In this document: positions 9,950 to 18,600 of the stretch, piece by piece
Position numbering within the stretch: the first letter of the stretch is position 1
How the letters are laid out: every line of letters starts with the position of its first letter
DNA from: Ophiostoma sp. CBS 140.51
Taxonomy: Eukaryota; Ascomycota; Sordariomycetes; Ophiostomatales; Ophiostomataceae
Reading direction: 5' to 3'
NCBI GenBank assembly: GCA_029298735.1
Contig: JANSLP010000289.1
Coordinates: 1-41,145 of the forward strand
Length of the DNA stretch: 41,145 nucleotides
Position numbers and translations under genes: made by a program
Notes under the pieces: model-generated
Told to the model about the DNA's origin: nothing
What the model saw: the letters and a program-made list of their open reading frames with translations, nothing else
Database searches by the model: none

Positions 9950-10442
9950 GGATGGAATGGGGGATACTAAAAGGCGGAAGACTGGATGATGACTACGCAT
10001 TGTACTGATATGCTGCATAATGAACGAAAGGGATAGTGGGATACGAGCGTGTTGCATTTTGTTTTTGTTTCTTCTTGTTTTGGGTTGACTTCTTTTTGTT
10101 GCTTTGCATTCGTTTATTTATGGAGTTTGAGCACGGATAGGCAGGCGCATAGGACTTTGAATATCATGAACAGCCTTGTCAATGAATTTGTCTTGCATTT
10201 ATTGTGATATCTTTAGGTGAAGCCCTGTAGGTGAGAATGGGAGTGAGGCCGTACAGTGCAATACGGTGCGATTAGATAAGCTCTGGCGGGTGGGTTGACC
10301 CCACCCGCACAGTATGGAAGAGCTCGCCCAAAACGGCAATCTGCAACCTGTCACGTCAGCTTCAAGCTCCTAAAGTGAACTGCGCGTCTTCTTCACCACT
10401 TCAACTTCAACAACGTGACTTTCTCGTCCACCACCACACATC
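9950..10442. promoter_or_regulatory. 3' region of the Cdc11-type gene and ALG2 promoter
   Basis: A 493-base spacer between two genes in tandem. The first half is T-rich (10055-10110), as expected for a 3' UTR. The second half holds TCACGTCA at 10351-10358, whose complement TGACGTGA resembles unfolded-protein-response and CRE-type elements. A CA-rich leader then runs to the ALG2 start (ACATCATGG). No additional gene is seen. Confidence 0.5.
10351..10358 (-). promoter_or_regulatory. UPRE/CRE-like element upstream of ALG2
   Basis: On the minus strand the sequence is TGACGTGA, which contains the ACGTG core bound by Hac1/XBP1-class bZIP factors and also resembles a CRE half. It lies 85 bases upstream of the ALG2 start codon. 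ALG2 acts in ER N-glycan assembly, a process known to be induced by the unfolded protein response in fungi. The link is inferred from motif and position only. Confidence 0.35.
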
Positions 10443-12023
10443 ATGGCGGGCAAATCCAAAACGGCAAAGTCATCAGCACAAACGACGGCATCAGCACGAG
10501 AATCGGCGACCTCCAAAAAGACCGTCGTCTTCTTCCACCCCGACCTCGGCATCGGCGGCGCGGAACGACTCGTCGTCGACGCCGCCGTCGGACTCCAGAA
10601 CCGTGGGCACCGCGTCGTTATCTTTACCAGCCACTGCGACCCGAACCACTGCTTTGATGAAGTGAAACCGGAGACGGGCGTGCTGGACGTGCGCGTGCGG
10701 GGTGGGAGTGTGGTGCCTGCGTCCATCTTGGGCCGGTTCGCGATTCTGTGCGCGATTGCCCGGCAGGTGCATTTGCTGGTGCAGATTTGGCTGACAGGGG
10801 AGTTGTCCAGTCTGCAAGCGACGGCGTACTTTGTGGACCAACTGTCGGCGGGACTGCCTCTACTCCGCGCTATTGGAGCAGCGGGCGGAGCGAGGACCGA
10901 CACGAGCGAAGGAACAGCAACACCAATCTTCTTCTACTGCCACTTCCCCGACTTGTTGCTGGCCAAGGGTCGGCAAAACCTGTTGAAACAGCTGTACCGC
11001 GTGCCCTTTGATGCGCTGGAGCAATGGAGCATGGGTTTTGCGGACGCAGTCGCAGTCAACTCGCGGTTTACCAAGTCCGTGGTGACGGCGACGTGGCCGA
11101 GACTGGCCAAGAAGGTGATCCAAACAGACAAGACCGAGGGCATGGACAAGGACGACATTGGCCTCCGCGTGGTCTACCCGTGCATCGACATCAAGCAAGA
11201 GGACGCGGTCGAAGCAGAACGCGCCAGCAACAAGGACCAGCCCGTCGATCTGTGGAAGGGGCTACCCTTTGTTCTGAGTATCAACCGGTTTGAGCGCAAA
11301 AAGGACATTGGACTGGCCATTCGGGCGTTTGCGGGACTCAAGGGTGATGGTCCTCGTCGCCTCGTTGTCGCCGGCGGGTACGACAACCGTGTGGCTGAGA
11401 ATGTGGGCTATCACCGCGAACTCGACGCCCTGGCCACTGAGCTGGGTCTGCGGACAGCCACGGCGCGTACTATGGTTACGGCTCTGAGTATCCCCAACGA
11501 TGTCGAGGTTTTGTTTTTGTTGTCCGTCCCCTCGGCCCTCAAGACTCTGTTGCTGCACAGCCCCTCGTGTCGCCTGCTTGTCTACACGCCCGCCAACGAA
11601 CATTTCGGTATCGTGCCCTTGGAAGCCATGCTGGCCGGTTTGCCTGTTCTAGCTTGCAACTCGGGCGGGCCTACCGAGACAGTCGTTGAGGACACGACAG
11701 GCTGGCTGCGGTCAGCCGACGACGTGGCCGCCTGGACGGACGTGATGGCCAAGGTTCTCCCGGGAGAGAGCACAAATGGTTTGACAGAGGCCCAGCGCAA
11801 GACCATGGCCGTCGCCGGCCGCAAGCGTGTGCGCAGCCAGTTTGCCGACACACAGATGGCGGCGCGGTTGGACGGCATTCTGGACGAGATTGTGGAGAGT
11901 GTGTCCACCGGCACGACGACGGCGACATCTACGGCGTCACTCAGCACGGCCATGTTTGTCGTGCTAGGACTGGTGGGTGCCCTGCTGGCCCTGGGTGTGG
12001 CCGTGTTGAAGAGAGTCTTTTAG
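10443..12023 (+). CDS. ALG2: Alpha-1,3/1,6-mannosyltransferase ALG2
   Basis: A single 526-residue frame, close to the roughly 500 residues usual for Alg2. It is a GT-B fold, GT4-family enzyme. In the family it adds the second and third mannoses (alpha-1,3 then alpha-1,6) to Man1GlcNAc2-PP-dolichol on the cytosolic face of the ER. The donor is GDP-mannose. Visible signatures are FFHPDLGIGGAERLVVDAA near residues 31-48, hydrophobic segments around 95-120, FVLSINRFERKKDIGLAI near 277-294, and the E-x7-E element in NEHFGIVPLEAMLAG near residues 385-399, followed by NSGGPTETV. A C-terminal hydrophobic helix (about 500-520) fits a membrane anchor. The first 25 residues are a Ser/Thr/Lys-rich extension. 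It is in tandem with the upstream Cdc11-type gene and converges on the gene ending at 12389. No intron is needed. Confidence 0.95.
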   Translation: MAGKSKTAKSSAQTTASARESATSKKTVVFFHPDLGIGGAERLVVDAAVGLQNRGHRVVIFTSHCDPNHCFDEVKPETGVLDVRVRGGSVVPASILGRFAILCAIARQVHLLVQIWLTGELSSLQATAYFVDQLSAGLPLLRAIGAAGGARTDTSEGTATPIFFYCHFPDLLLAKGRQNLLKQLYRVPFDALEQWSMGFADAVAVNSRFTKSVVTATWPRLAKKVIQTDKTEGMDKDDIGLRVVYPCIDIKQEDAVEAERASNKDQPVDLWKGLPFVLSINRFERKKDIGLAIRAFAGLKGDGPRRLVVAGGYDNRVAENVGYHRELDALATELGLRTATARTMVTALSIPNDVEVLFLLSVPSALKTLLLHSPSCRLLVYTPANEHFGIVPLEAMLAGLPVLACNSGGPTETVVEDTTGWLRSADDVAAWTDVMAKVLPGESTNGLTEAQRKTMAVAGRKRVRSQFADTQMAARLDGILDEIVESVSTGTTTATSTASLSTAMFVVLGLVGALLALGVAVLKRVF

Positions 12024-12388
12024 AGTGGCAGAACAAGACGGAATTGTGTGCTATACTATACCACGGAGTAGGATGGGATCTACAGCAATCTTCACAGATA
12101 GGAGTCGCTTAACAACAAAGCATAAAATCAAATGAACCATTGTAAGTACACGCCATGCTTCCAATCTATCGGAACAGACCGAATATGTTGAGTGTCTAGA
12201 CCGGTCTTGGCTGTTTTGTTTCGGGTGGGACGGGGCGCAAAGTGCCAGGCTAAATTAAGCTTTGTGGTAATATGCAACAATATATGAAAAACGGCCATTA
12301 AAGAGATAATAATAGTACAGATAAAGAACACCAAACGCCTTATGATAACCGTTCGTACATACTGCGTGTACTTCGTACACGCATGCTA
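12024..12388. other. Convergent 3' intergenic region (ALG2 / glycosyltransferase-like)
   Basis: A 365-base tail-to-tail spacer. It is AT-richer than its flanks, with AATAA-like words around 12290-12325. Its right end holds a perfect hairpin at 12363-12383. No coding sequence is supported. Confidence 0.5.
12363..12383. terminator. Perfect 9-bp hairpin between convergent genes
   Basis: The arms TGCGTGTAC (12363-12371) and GTACACGCA (12375-12383) are exact complements separated by a TTC loop. The hairpin lies 6 bases past the stop codon of the minus-strand gene and in the 3' region of ALG2, so either transcript could carry it. The words GTTCGTACA and CTTCGTACA also form an overlapping direct repeat. 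A role in 3'-end processing or transcript stability is inference; eukaryotic terminators are not defined by hairpins. Confidence 0.4.
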
Positions 12389-14254
12389 CTACCACCCATC
12401 ACCATCGCTGCCTGACCCGCCTTCGTGGTCCCAGTCATGCTCCAACTGCCACGCATCCTCGGTCCGGATGCCCATCGCGTCCAAATCACAGCCCCGGTGG
12501 CCCCATTTGTCCGCATACACCTGCCGCCCGACGGCAATGTGCATCTGCAGGCCCGCCTCGAAGCCTTCCGGGTCGCGATAAAACGGCTCGCCCTGGCCGC
12601 CTTGTTGCCGACGATGCCATGCATTGCGGTCGGAGACTTCGATGGAGTTGGCGGTGCTCGTGCCGTCGTTGTCGTCACTGTACACGACTGGCTCCAGGGC
12701 ATCCACAATCGCCTCGTTGCCTTCATTCTTGGCTCGGTGCATCTGTGCCACGACATACACGAGGTCGTCGATGGCCTTGACATGCGAGCTCGAAGTCGAC
12801 GTCGACCGCTTCAATTGCTTCTTGCTGCGCTCGCCCTCACTCTCTTTCCCCCTTCTACTCTTGGCACCCCATCCGCCGACCGAGGGCACCACCCCGGGTA
12901 CATGAAAAAGTGCCCCCAGGTCGTCGAGCACGCCTGCCACGTCAAAGATGCGTCCCACGGATGGCAACAGCATCCCCTGCCAGTACCCGGCCCACTTGAG
13001 CCGGAGGTACATGTCACAGTCGCCGGCATAAAATGAAATGTGCGTGTCCCAGGCACCGACGGACAGGTAGGCATGGACGTTGACGAGTGTCAGTCGGTCG
13101 TAGTCAAAGAAATGCGTGGCCCAGGTAGGTGCACCACCCGAACCGGCCGCACGGTGTGTCAATATTTTGAGCGTCGCGAGTGCGCGCTGGTGGAAGGAGC
13201 GTGGTGTGTTGGTGTATGACCCCCGATCAAAGTAGCCTGGCTGGCTCCCGGCTTGGTAACCCTCCTCTGAAAACACCACCACATCTTGGTGCGACCAAAA
13301 GTACTGTGGCCAGTTCATCTGCTGGGCTGTGTACAGGTAAAAATTTTGCAGCTGGGCAAACGTGAAGAGCGTCGGCGTCTCAATGACGTTGACGCCCAAA
13401 GTGTCGACGAGCTGGGTGTGGTTGAGGAAAAAGGGGTTTTGCAGACTCAGTTTGCCGGCCTTGTTGGCCCCCATCGTGCCCGTGTTCTCGACGACATAAA
13501 TGTCCCGTGCCGGCCATCCGGCCGCCATGTAGCTGGTGACGCACTGTAGCAGGAGTGGCCAGTTGCGTGTGAAGCCGATAAGCAGCGGGGTGCGTGTCTT
13601 TGTATTTTGCTGTCGGGGCAAGAAGGCCTGCACACTCTTCTTGTCGAGCTGTGACAGCAGCGGGAACGGGTCGGGGATGGGTTTGACAGAATCATCGCCA
13701 TTGTCAGTGCTGCCTGGCTTCCCCTCCTCCTTGTGTTTGGCCCTCTCCAGTTCCTTGGCAATCTTGTCCATTTGCTTCTTGCGCTCCTTGGGACTGTGTC
13801 CGCCCCGGTATTTAGGCTTTGGTGGCGGAACGTAGTCGTCGCCGTGCCAGGCGACAAACTCGGCATACAGCGGATCGGGTGCCTTTTTCAGCTCGCGGAA
13901 CAGTGGGAGCTTGTCGGACGGGTCTTTGCCGATGGGTTGGTCCTGCAAGAGGCCGTCATCTTCAACAGTCTCTCGATCTCGTTGTTGGTCCTGTTTTCGT
14001 AGACCCCGCCATGGCCACAAAGATAATGCTGCTGATCGTGGTATGCACTCGGTCAAGGCGTAAGATTCAGATCGATATTGGGACTGAAAGGCTGGAAAAG
14101 GTTCAAGGACGTCGCTGTACTGAAGAAACGTGATGAGCGTAATGGTTGCGAGAATGGCCACTGTTAAAGAGTAGCCTGGTCGATGTCGGACACGCATGAC
14201 GACTCTCTTGCTAATCACCTCCAGCGGGGAAAGAGGGCTGGCCTTCTCCCTCAT
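12389..14254 (-). CDS. Putative fungal type II membrane glycosyltransferase-like protein
   Basis: A single 621-residue frame. The start has a strong context (GCCACCATGAGG). A short basic N-terminus precedes one hydrophobic helix at about residues 28-46, giving type II topology. A charged Lys/Glu-rich stem follows, near residues 150-180. The lumenal part from about residue 218 (TPLLIGFTRNWPLLLQCVTSYMAAGWP, then a DIYVVENTG strand) has the alternating strand-helix look of a GT-A fold. FWSHQDVVVFSEE near 320-332 and an AGDCDMYLRLKW motif near 410 offer acidic DxD-like residues. I recall this as a widespread, mostly uncharacterised ascomycete family, sometimes labelled glycosyltransferase family 2-like. 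The substrate is unknown and Golgi location is inferred from topology. The C-terminal tail is acidic and Gly/Ser-rich. It converges on ALG2, but a shared pathway is not established. Confidence 0.75.
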   Translation of the reverse strand: MREKASPLSPLEVISKRVVMRVRHRPGYSLTVAILATITLITFLQYSDVLEPFPAFQSQYRSESYALTECIPRSAALSLWPWRGLRKQDQQRDRETVEDDGLLQDQPIGKDPSDKLPLFRELKKAPDPLYAEFVAWHGDDYVPPPKPKYRGGHSPKERKKQMDKIAKELERAKHKEEGKPGSTDNGDDSVKPIPDPFPLLSQLDKKSVQAFLPRQQNTKTRTPLLIGFTRNWPLLLQCVTSYMAAGWPARDIYVVENTGTMGANKAGKLSLQNPFFLNHTQLVDTLGVNVIETPTLFTFAQLQNFYLYTAQQMNWPQYFWSHQDVVVFSEEGYQAGSQPGYFDRGSYTNTPRSFHQRALATLKILTHRAAGSGGAPTWATHFFDYDRLTLVNVHAYLSVGAWDTHISFYAGDCDMYLRLKWAGYWQGMLLPSVGRIFDVAGVLDDLGALFHVPGVVPSVGGWGAKSRRGKESEGERSKKQLKRSTSTSSSHVKAIDDLVYVVAQMHRAKNEGNEAIVDALEPVVYSDDNDGTSTANSIEVSDRNAWHRRQQGGQGEPFYRDPEGFEAGLQMHIAVGRQVYADKWGHRGCDLDAMGIRTEDAWQLEHDWDHEGGSGSDGDGW

Positions 14255-15674
14255 GGTGGCAGTCGTGTGTTTGAGAGAAGGAGGAGGCCGGTGGTCGGTG
14301 TAAGTCGTAGTCGGGTTTCAAACGAAGGAGAGGATGTCGAACAAACAAGACGTAAAGATCGTGGAAAGAATAGACGACAGCAAATAGACGAAGGATTCGA
14401 GACAAACCTTAAGAGTTCATCACCAGGTAATATGAGGGCCGGCAATATATATCTTACCAGCACATCGGCTCGTATACTTCGTAAAGCACGCATGCCAAAA
14501 TATGTAGAATTCGCCCGGGCTGTGGTCTAGATCCAGCGCCACCACGGCTGAGAAGTATTCCTTTTGTTTGTCTCGTTTAACCTGGGAGCCGAAAAGAAAG
14601 CAAGTAACTGGGTGCCAACTGCATTGCAGGCTTCCCGGATTTGCTTTTTGCTCTCCCATTTCTTCCTCTTGTCGTTTCTTATTTCTTAGCACATCGCGTG
14701 GCGTTTTTGCCTTGTTCTCCCTGTCTCCTCAGCTTGTCGATTCTCTATTTCTTGCATGTTTTGAATTCCGAGTAGATGTTCAGCCTCGAGGCGAAATTCG
14801 TTAAAGAGATGTTACCCTGTTCAGGTTAGTAGAATCAATAGCTGGGGGCTTAGTGGGGGTCGACAACGTGCAAAAACGCAAGAGAACAGGGGTCGTATCC
14901 AATGGTGCGGCACAAAAGGCAATGTTAATCAACTGTCAGCGGGTGACTGGCACACAAAAATACACAAAAGTGCACAACAGACGACGAAAAGAGGCAAAAG
15001 AAGCACTGCCAGCTGGGATCGAGCGCCATTAAACACCGTTAGATGGAGCATTAGAGGGAGCCATCGCGGCTTGGCATGTAGACTAACACGCCTGAAAAGA
15101 GAATCGACGACTAGTTTTGAGCAGCGACAACAAGCGACCATAGGTGACCAAAATGCTTGGCAATATTTGCAGGGGGCAATGCAGAGCTACAAGGGGGAAC
15201 CGATAACATCGGAGCAAATAGAAACAGATGGCGTCAAAAGGGCGACAAAGGCAAATCAAGGACAAAAGCTGGCGGCTGAATGGTCTCAAAAAGTTCAAGC
15301 TTTCAAATCTAGAAGCAACAGGGCTGAAATAAAGACATATTTTGCATTTTTGGTTGGAATGATTGAGAGAGAAAAGAAAAACAAGAAATATCCGAAAACA
15401 CCATGCAACAGGAAAAGATAGCAAAGACAAAAATTGGCTGAAGAAAACAAAAAGTACAGTGTAAATAGAGACAAAGGAAATGAAGAACTGAAAAGAAAAG
15501 AAAAAAAAGCTGAAAAGAAAGCTGATAAAAGTGAAGGGGAATGGTGGAATACATAAAAGTTAAAAACATATAAGAAATCTTTTGGAAATGAAGGGATATA
15601 CGCAAAATGGAGGAAGGAAGAAAATGAAAAGGAAAGGAACGAAAAGAAGAAGAGAAAGAAAGTTGGCCGCGAAA
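14255..15674. other. Intergenic region with strongly purine-rich plus strand on its right side
   Basis: A 1.4 kb spacer. The left 300-400 bases should hold the promoter and leader of the minus-strand gene starting at 14254. From about 15280 to 15665 the plus strand is almost all A and G, so the sense strand of the DOCK gene ending at 15675 continues as a long U/C-rich 3' region. Open frames here are low-complexity Phe/Ser/Leu strings with no domain and I do not call them. Confidence 0.5.
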
Positions 15675-18600
15675 TCACTCTTCGTCAACGGCCACCATAA
15701 TGCCGCTGGCCTTGCTCGACTTCTTGCCCAGCTTCAGCATGCTCAACCGCTTGCGCACACTGCCCATCTTGACCACACCGGGGCCGTCCACTTCACCACC
15801 AGCACCGCCGCTCATTACATTCACGGCGCCAGTGCTGCTACTCATGCTCCGCTTGCGGTCCAGTGATGTGAAGTCGGAGCTCTTGCGCGACAGCTCAGCG
15901 ACCCACTCGCTTGCAGCATTGCCCTTGGGCTTGTTGACAGTGACGGGGATGGGCTCGGTGGCTGTCCGGCTGATTCCGCCCGTCGTGTAGTTGTTGCTGC
16001 CGCTGCTATTGTTGTTGCTCTTCGTGCGGCCGCTGCCGTTGACGGTCCCATTACCGTTACCCGTGTGAGCACCTCCCACAATGGTTGTCTCCGTGTTGGC
16101 CGTGTACTGCGGCATGGGCGGCGTCTTATCGCTGTTTTGACGGAAGAAACTGCTCCGGCGGTTGTTGACATTCTCCTTGCTGCGGCTGCGGCTGTGGTCG
16201 CTCACCGAGTCGGCCGCGTCGCCGGCACCGCCGGCGCCGACACTGCTTTTGCGCGACGTCTCGTAGATGGTGCTCTCGCTGTTGGACATGTGGATGCTCT
16301 CGCGCTTCCGGCTGCCAGTGGCTACGCCACCACTGCCGCCCAGGAACGATAGGCGGGTGCCGCGACCCTGGCGCAGGGCAGCAATAGGCTGGACTGCCGA
16401 CGCTTCCTCGACGACGGCACCGCCGTTGGCGACCGCATTACTGCCGCTCACACCGTTGGTGCCCTCCAAGGTAGAACCGACATCAGGCAGTCTTGGTGGA
16501 GCAGAGTCGGTCGGTGATGTGCGCGGCCAGGTGGGAGATGCCGTCGCAGTCTCAACGACAGCCTGCGGGGTGAAGATTGCAATCTCGGGAGAAAACGTAG
16601 CCTCAAAGTCTGTAAACGTGTTAGTAAAAGAAAACGTATAAAAGTTGGACTGGGAACACTTACACTGCGTGAGGTCATCTGCGTGACCAGACAGGTTGTT
16701 GTTGGGCGATCGGACAAGAAGCGCCAGACAGCGCTTGATCATCATAGCATGGTCCACAAGGGCCATCTTGATGGCATTTTCCTGCGGGTCCAGCTCGGGG
16801 GTGTCGTCCTCGTCATCTTCGTCGAGATCGTCGTCGTCTACGTCCTTTTCGGCGTCATCACCGCCCGACTGCTCACCGCGACGACGGCTGGTCGGGACCA
16901 ATTCGCGGTAACTGACGACACTGCTTTCCGAGCTGGGGTTGACAGAGATGCTGATGGCGTCCAGGAGAAGCTGGGCCGTCTCTGGCGAGTTGTCACCATC
17001 AGCAATCTTCTTCTCCACCGTCGTCATCTCCGCCGTCTTGCGGAGAATGCGCTCGAGGGCTGCCTCCTTGGCTGACAGACGTGTTTCGCCCACAGAGACA
17101 ATCTCGCTGCGCCGCAGGATGGTCGGGAACGCCTCAGCTGTCGTGTAGATGGTCTTGTCCACGTAATGCTCCGCCACAGGACCGGTCGTCTGGCGGCGGA
17201 TCGAGGTCGAGAAGACCTGCGGGTGGGATGAGACCAAGTAATCGCGGATGACTTGCTGGACACGCGCGCGCTGGAAGACGTGGTGACGCAGGTCACGGTG
17301 CGGGCCGATGGCCGACACCACCAAGAACTGGCCCTCCACAATGTCTTCAATCATGTCCTCGGTGGCGGTGTTGCTCGAGCCGGCAATCAGACCAGAGCCA
17401 ATGCGAGAACCACCGGCACCAGGCGCTGACGGCATGACCACAATCTGTGCTGCTGGGTACTGCTCCTGCATGCGGTCTGTGAAAGCACTTGTGCGTTCGT
17501 TGGGCGAGCCTTCGTAAACAAACTCCTTGTCGCGCACGCTGGCCGGGAAGCCGAGGCCGCGGAACATGACGCGGAAGTACTTGGGCACCAGGCGGTCGCT
17601 CTTGGCAATGGTCTCGTACACGGTCGCAATGGCACGCTCGGTGCGGGCGAGCTTGGAGAAGTCATAAATGTTGGTCTCGTACTGCACCTGCAGCTCCTTG
17701 TAGGCCGCCAGGGCACTGCTCCAGGCCTCGCCCTCTTCAAAGTGCTTAATCATGTCAAAGTAGATGCGCTCCTTGCGCTCAAAGTGCGACTGTGGCGGGA
17801 AGGGCGGGTCGGACAGGGCCGGTGCCGTGCGCAGCGGGTCCCATTCGTAGAGCTCAGCATGCAGTCTCAAAGCCAGACCGGCCTCAGCATGGTTCCGTGA
17901 AGCTGCCTGGAGGGAGGCCAGCTGGTGGACATAGCGCACAAACATCTCTTCCTTTTGCATGTCGCGCAAAAATTCCATCAGACGCAGGCGGTTGATCAAG
18001 TGAGAGGCCTCACCGGAAGCCGAGCTGCCACCATTGACACCACCAGCTGCGGCCAAGGCACCAGCAGCCGAGGAGCCGCTCACAGCACCACCACCATCAC
18101 CACCGTGAACAGCCACGAGAAGGTCGAGGAACTCGTCGATAGTGGCAATAAGCTCGCGCAGAGCCGTGTACAGAGGCTCGTCGGGGACGTCGGCCAGGGC
18201 CGTGAACCGGTCGAGCAGCTCGCCCACAAACAGCTTTTGCAGGATGCTCTCCGTCAGGGGCTTGGTCTTGAAGTAGTGGTCGAGGTAGTCGATAATCTCG
18301 GCCTGGATGATGGCCAGGTCCTCGCTCAGCGTCCACTCGCTCACAATCATGGTCTGCAGCACCTCGACGGCCATGCGCCGCAGACCCTCGTGCACACTGA
18401 GACAGAGCTCGACAATGGGACCGACCAGCGTCGGCACATATTGGACCTGGTAGCCGCCCATCTTGCTGAGGCCGTAACGCTGCTGCTCGTCGGCGGTGGC
18501 GTCCCAGCCAATGGCCTCCCATGTGCGGCGCAGGAGGTCAGCACCATGCTCACGGACGTCGCCGGCAATCTTCCAGACTGCACGGCGTTTTTGTTCAGGG

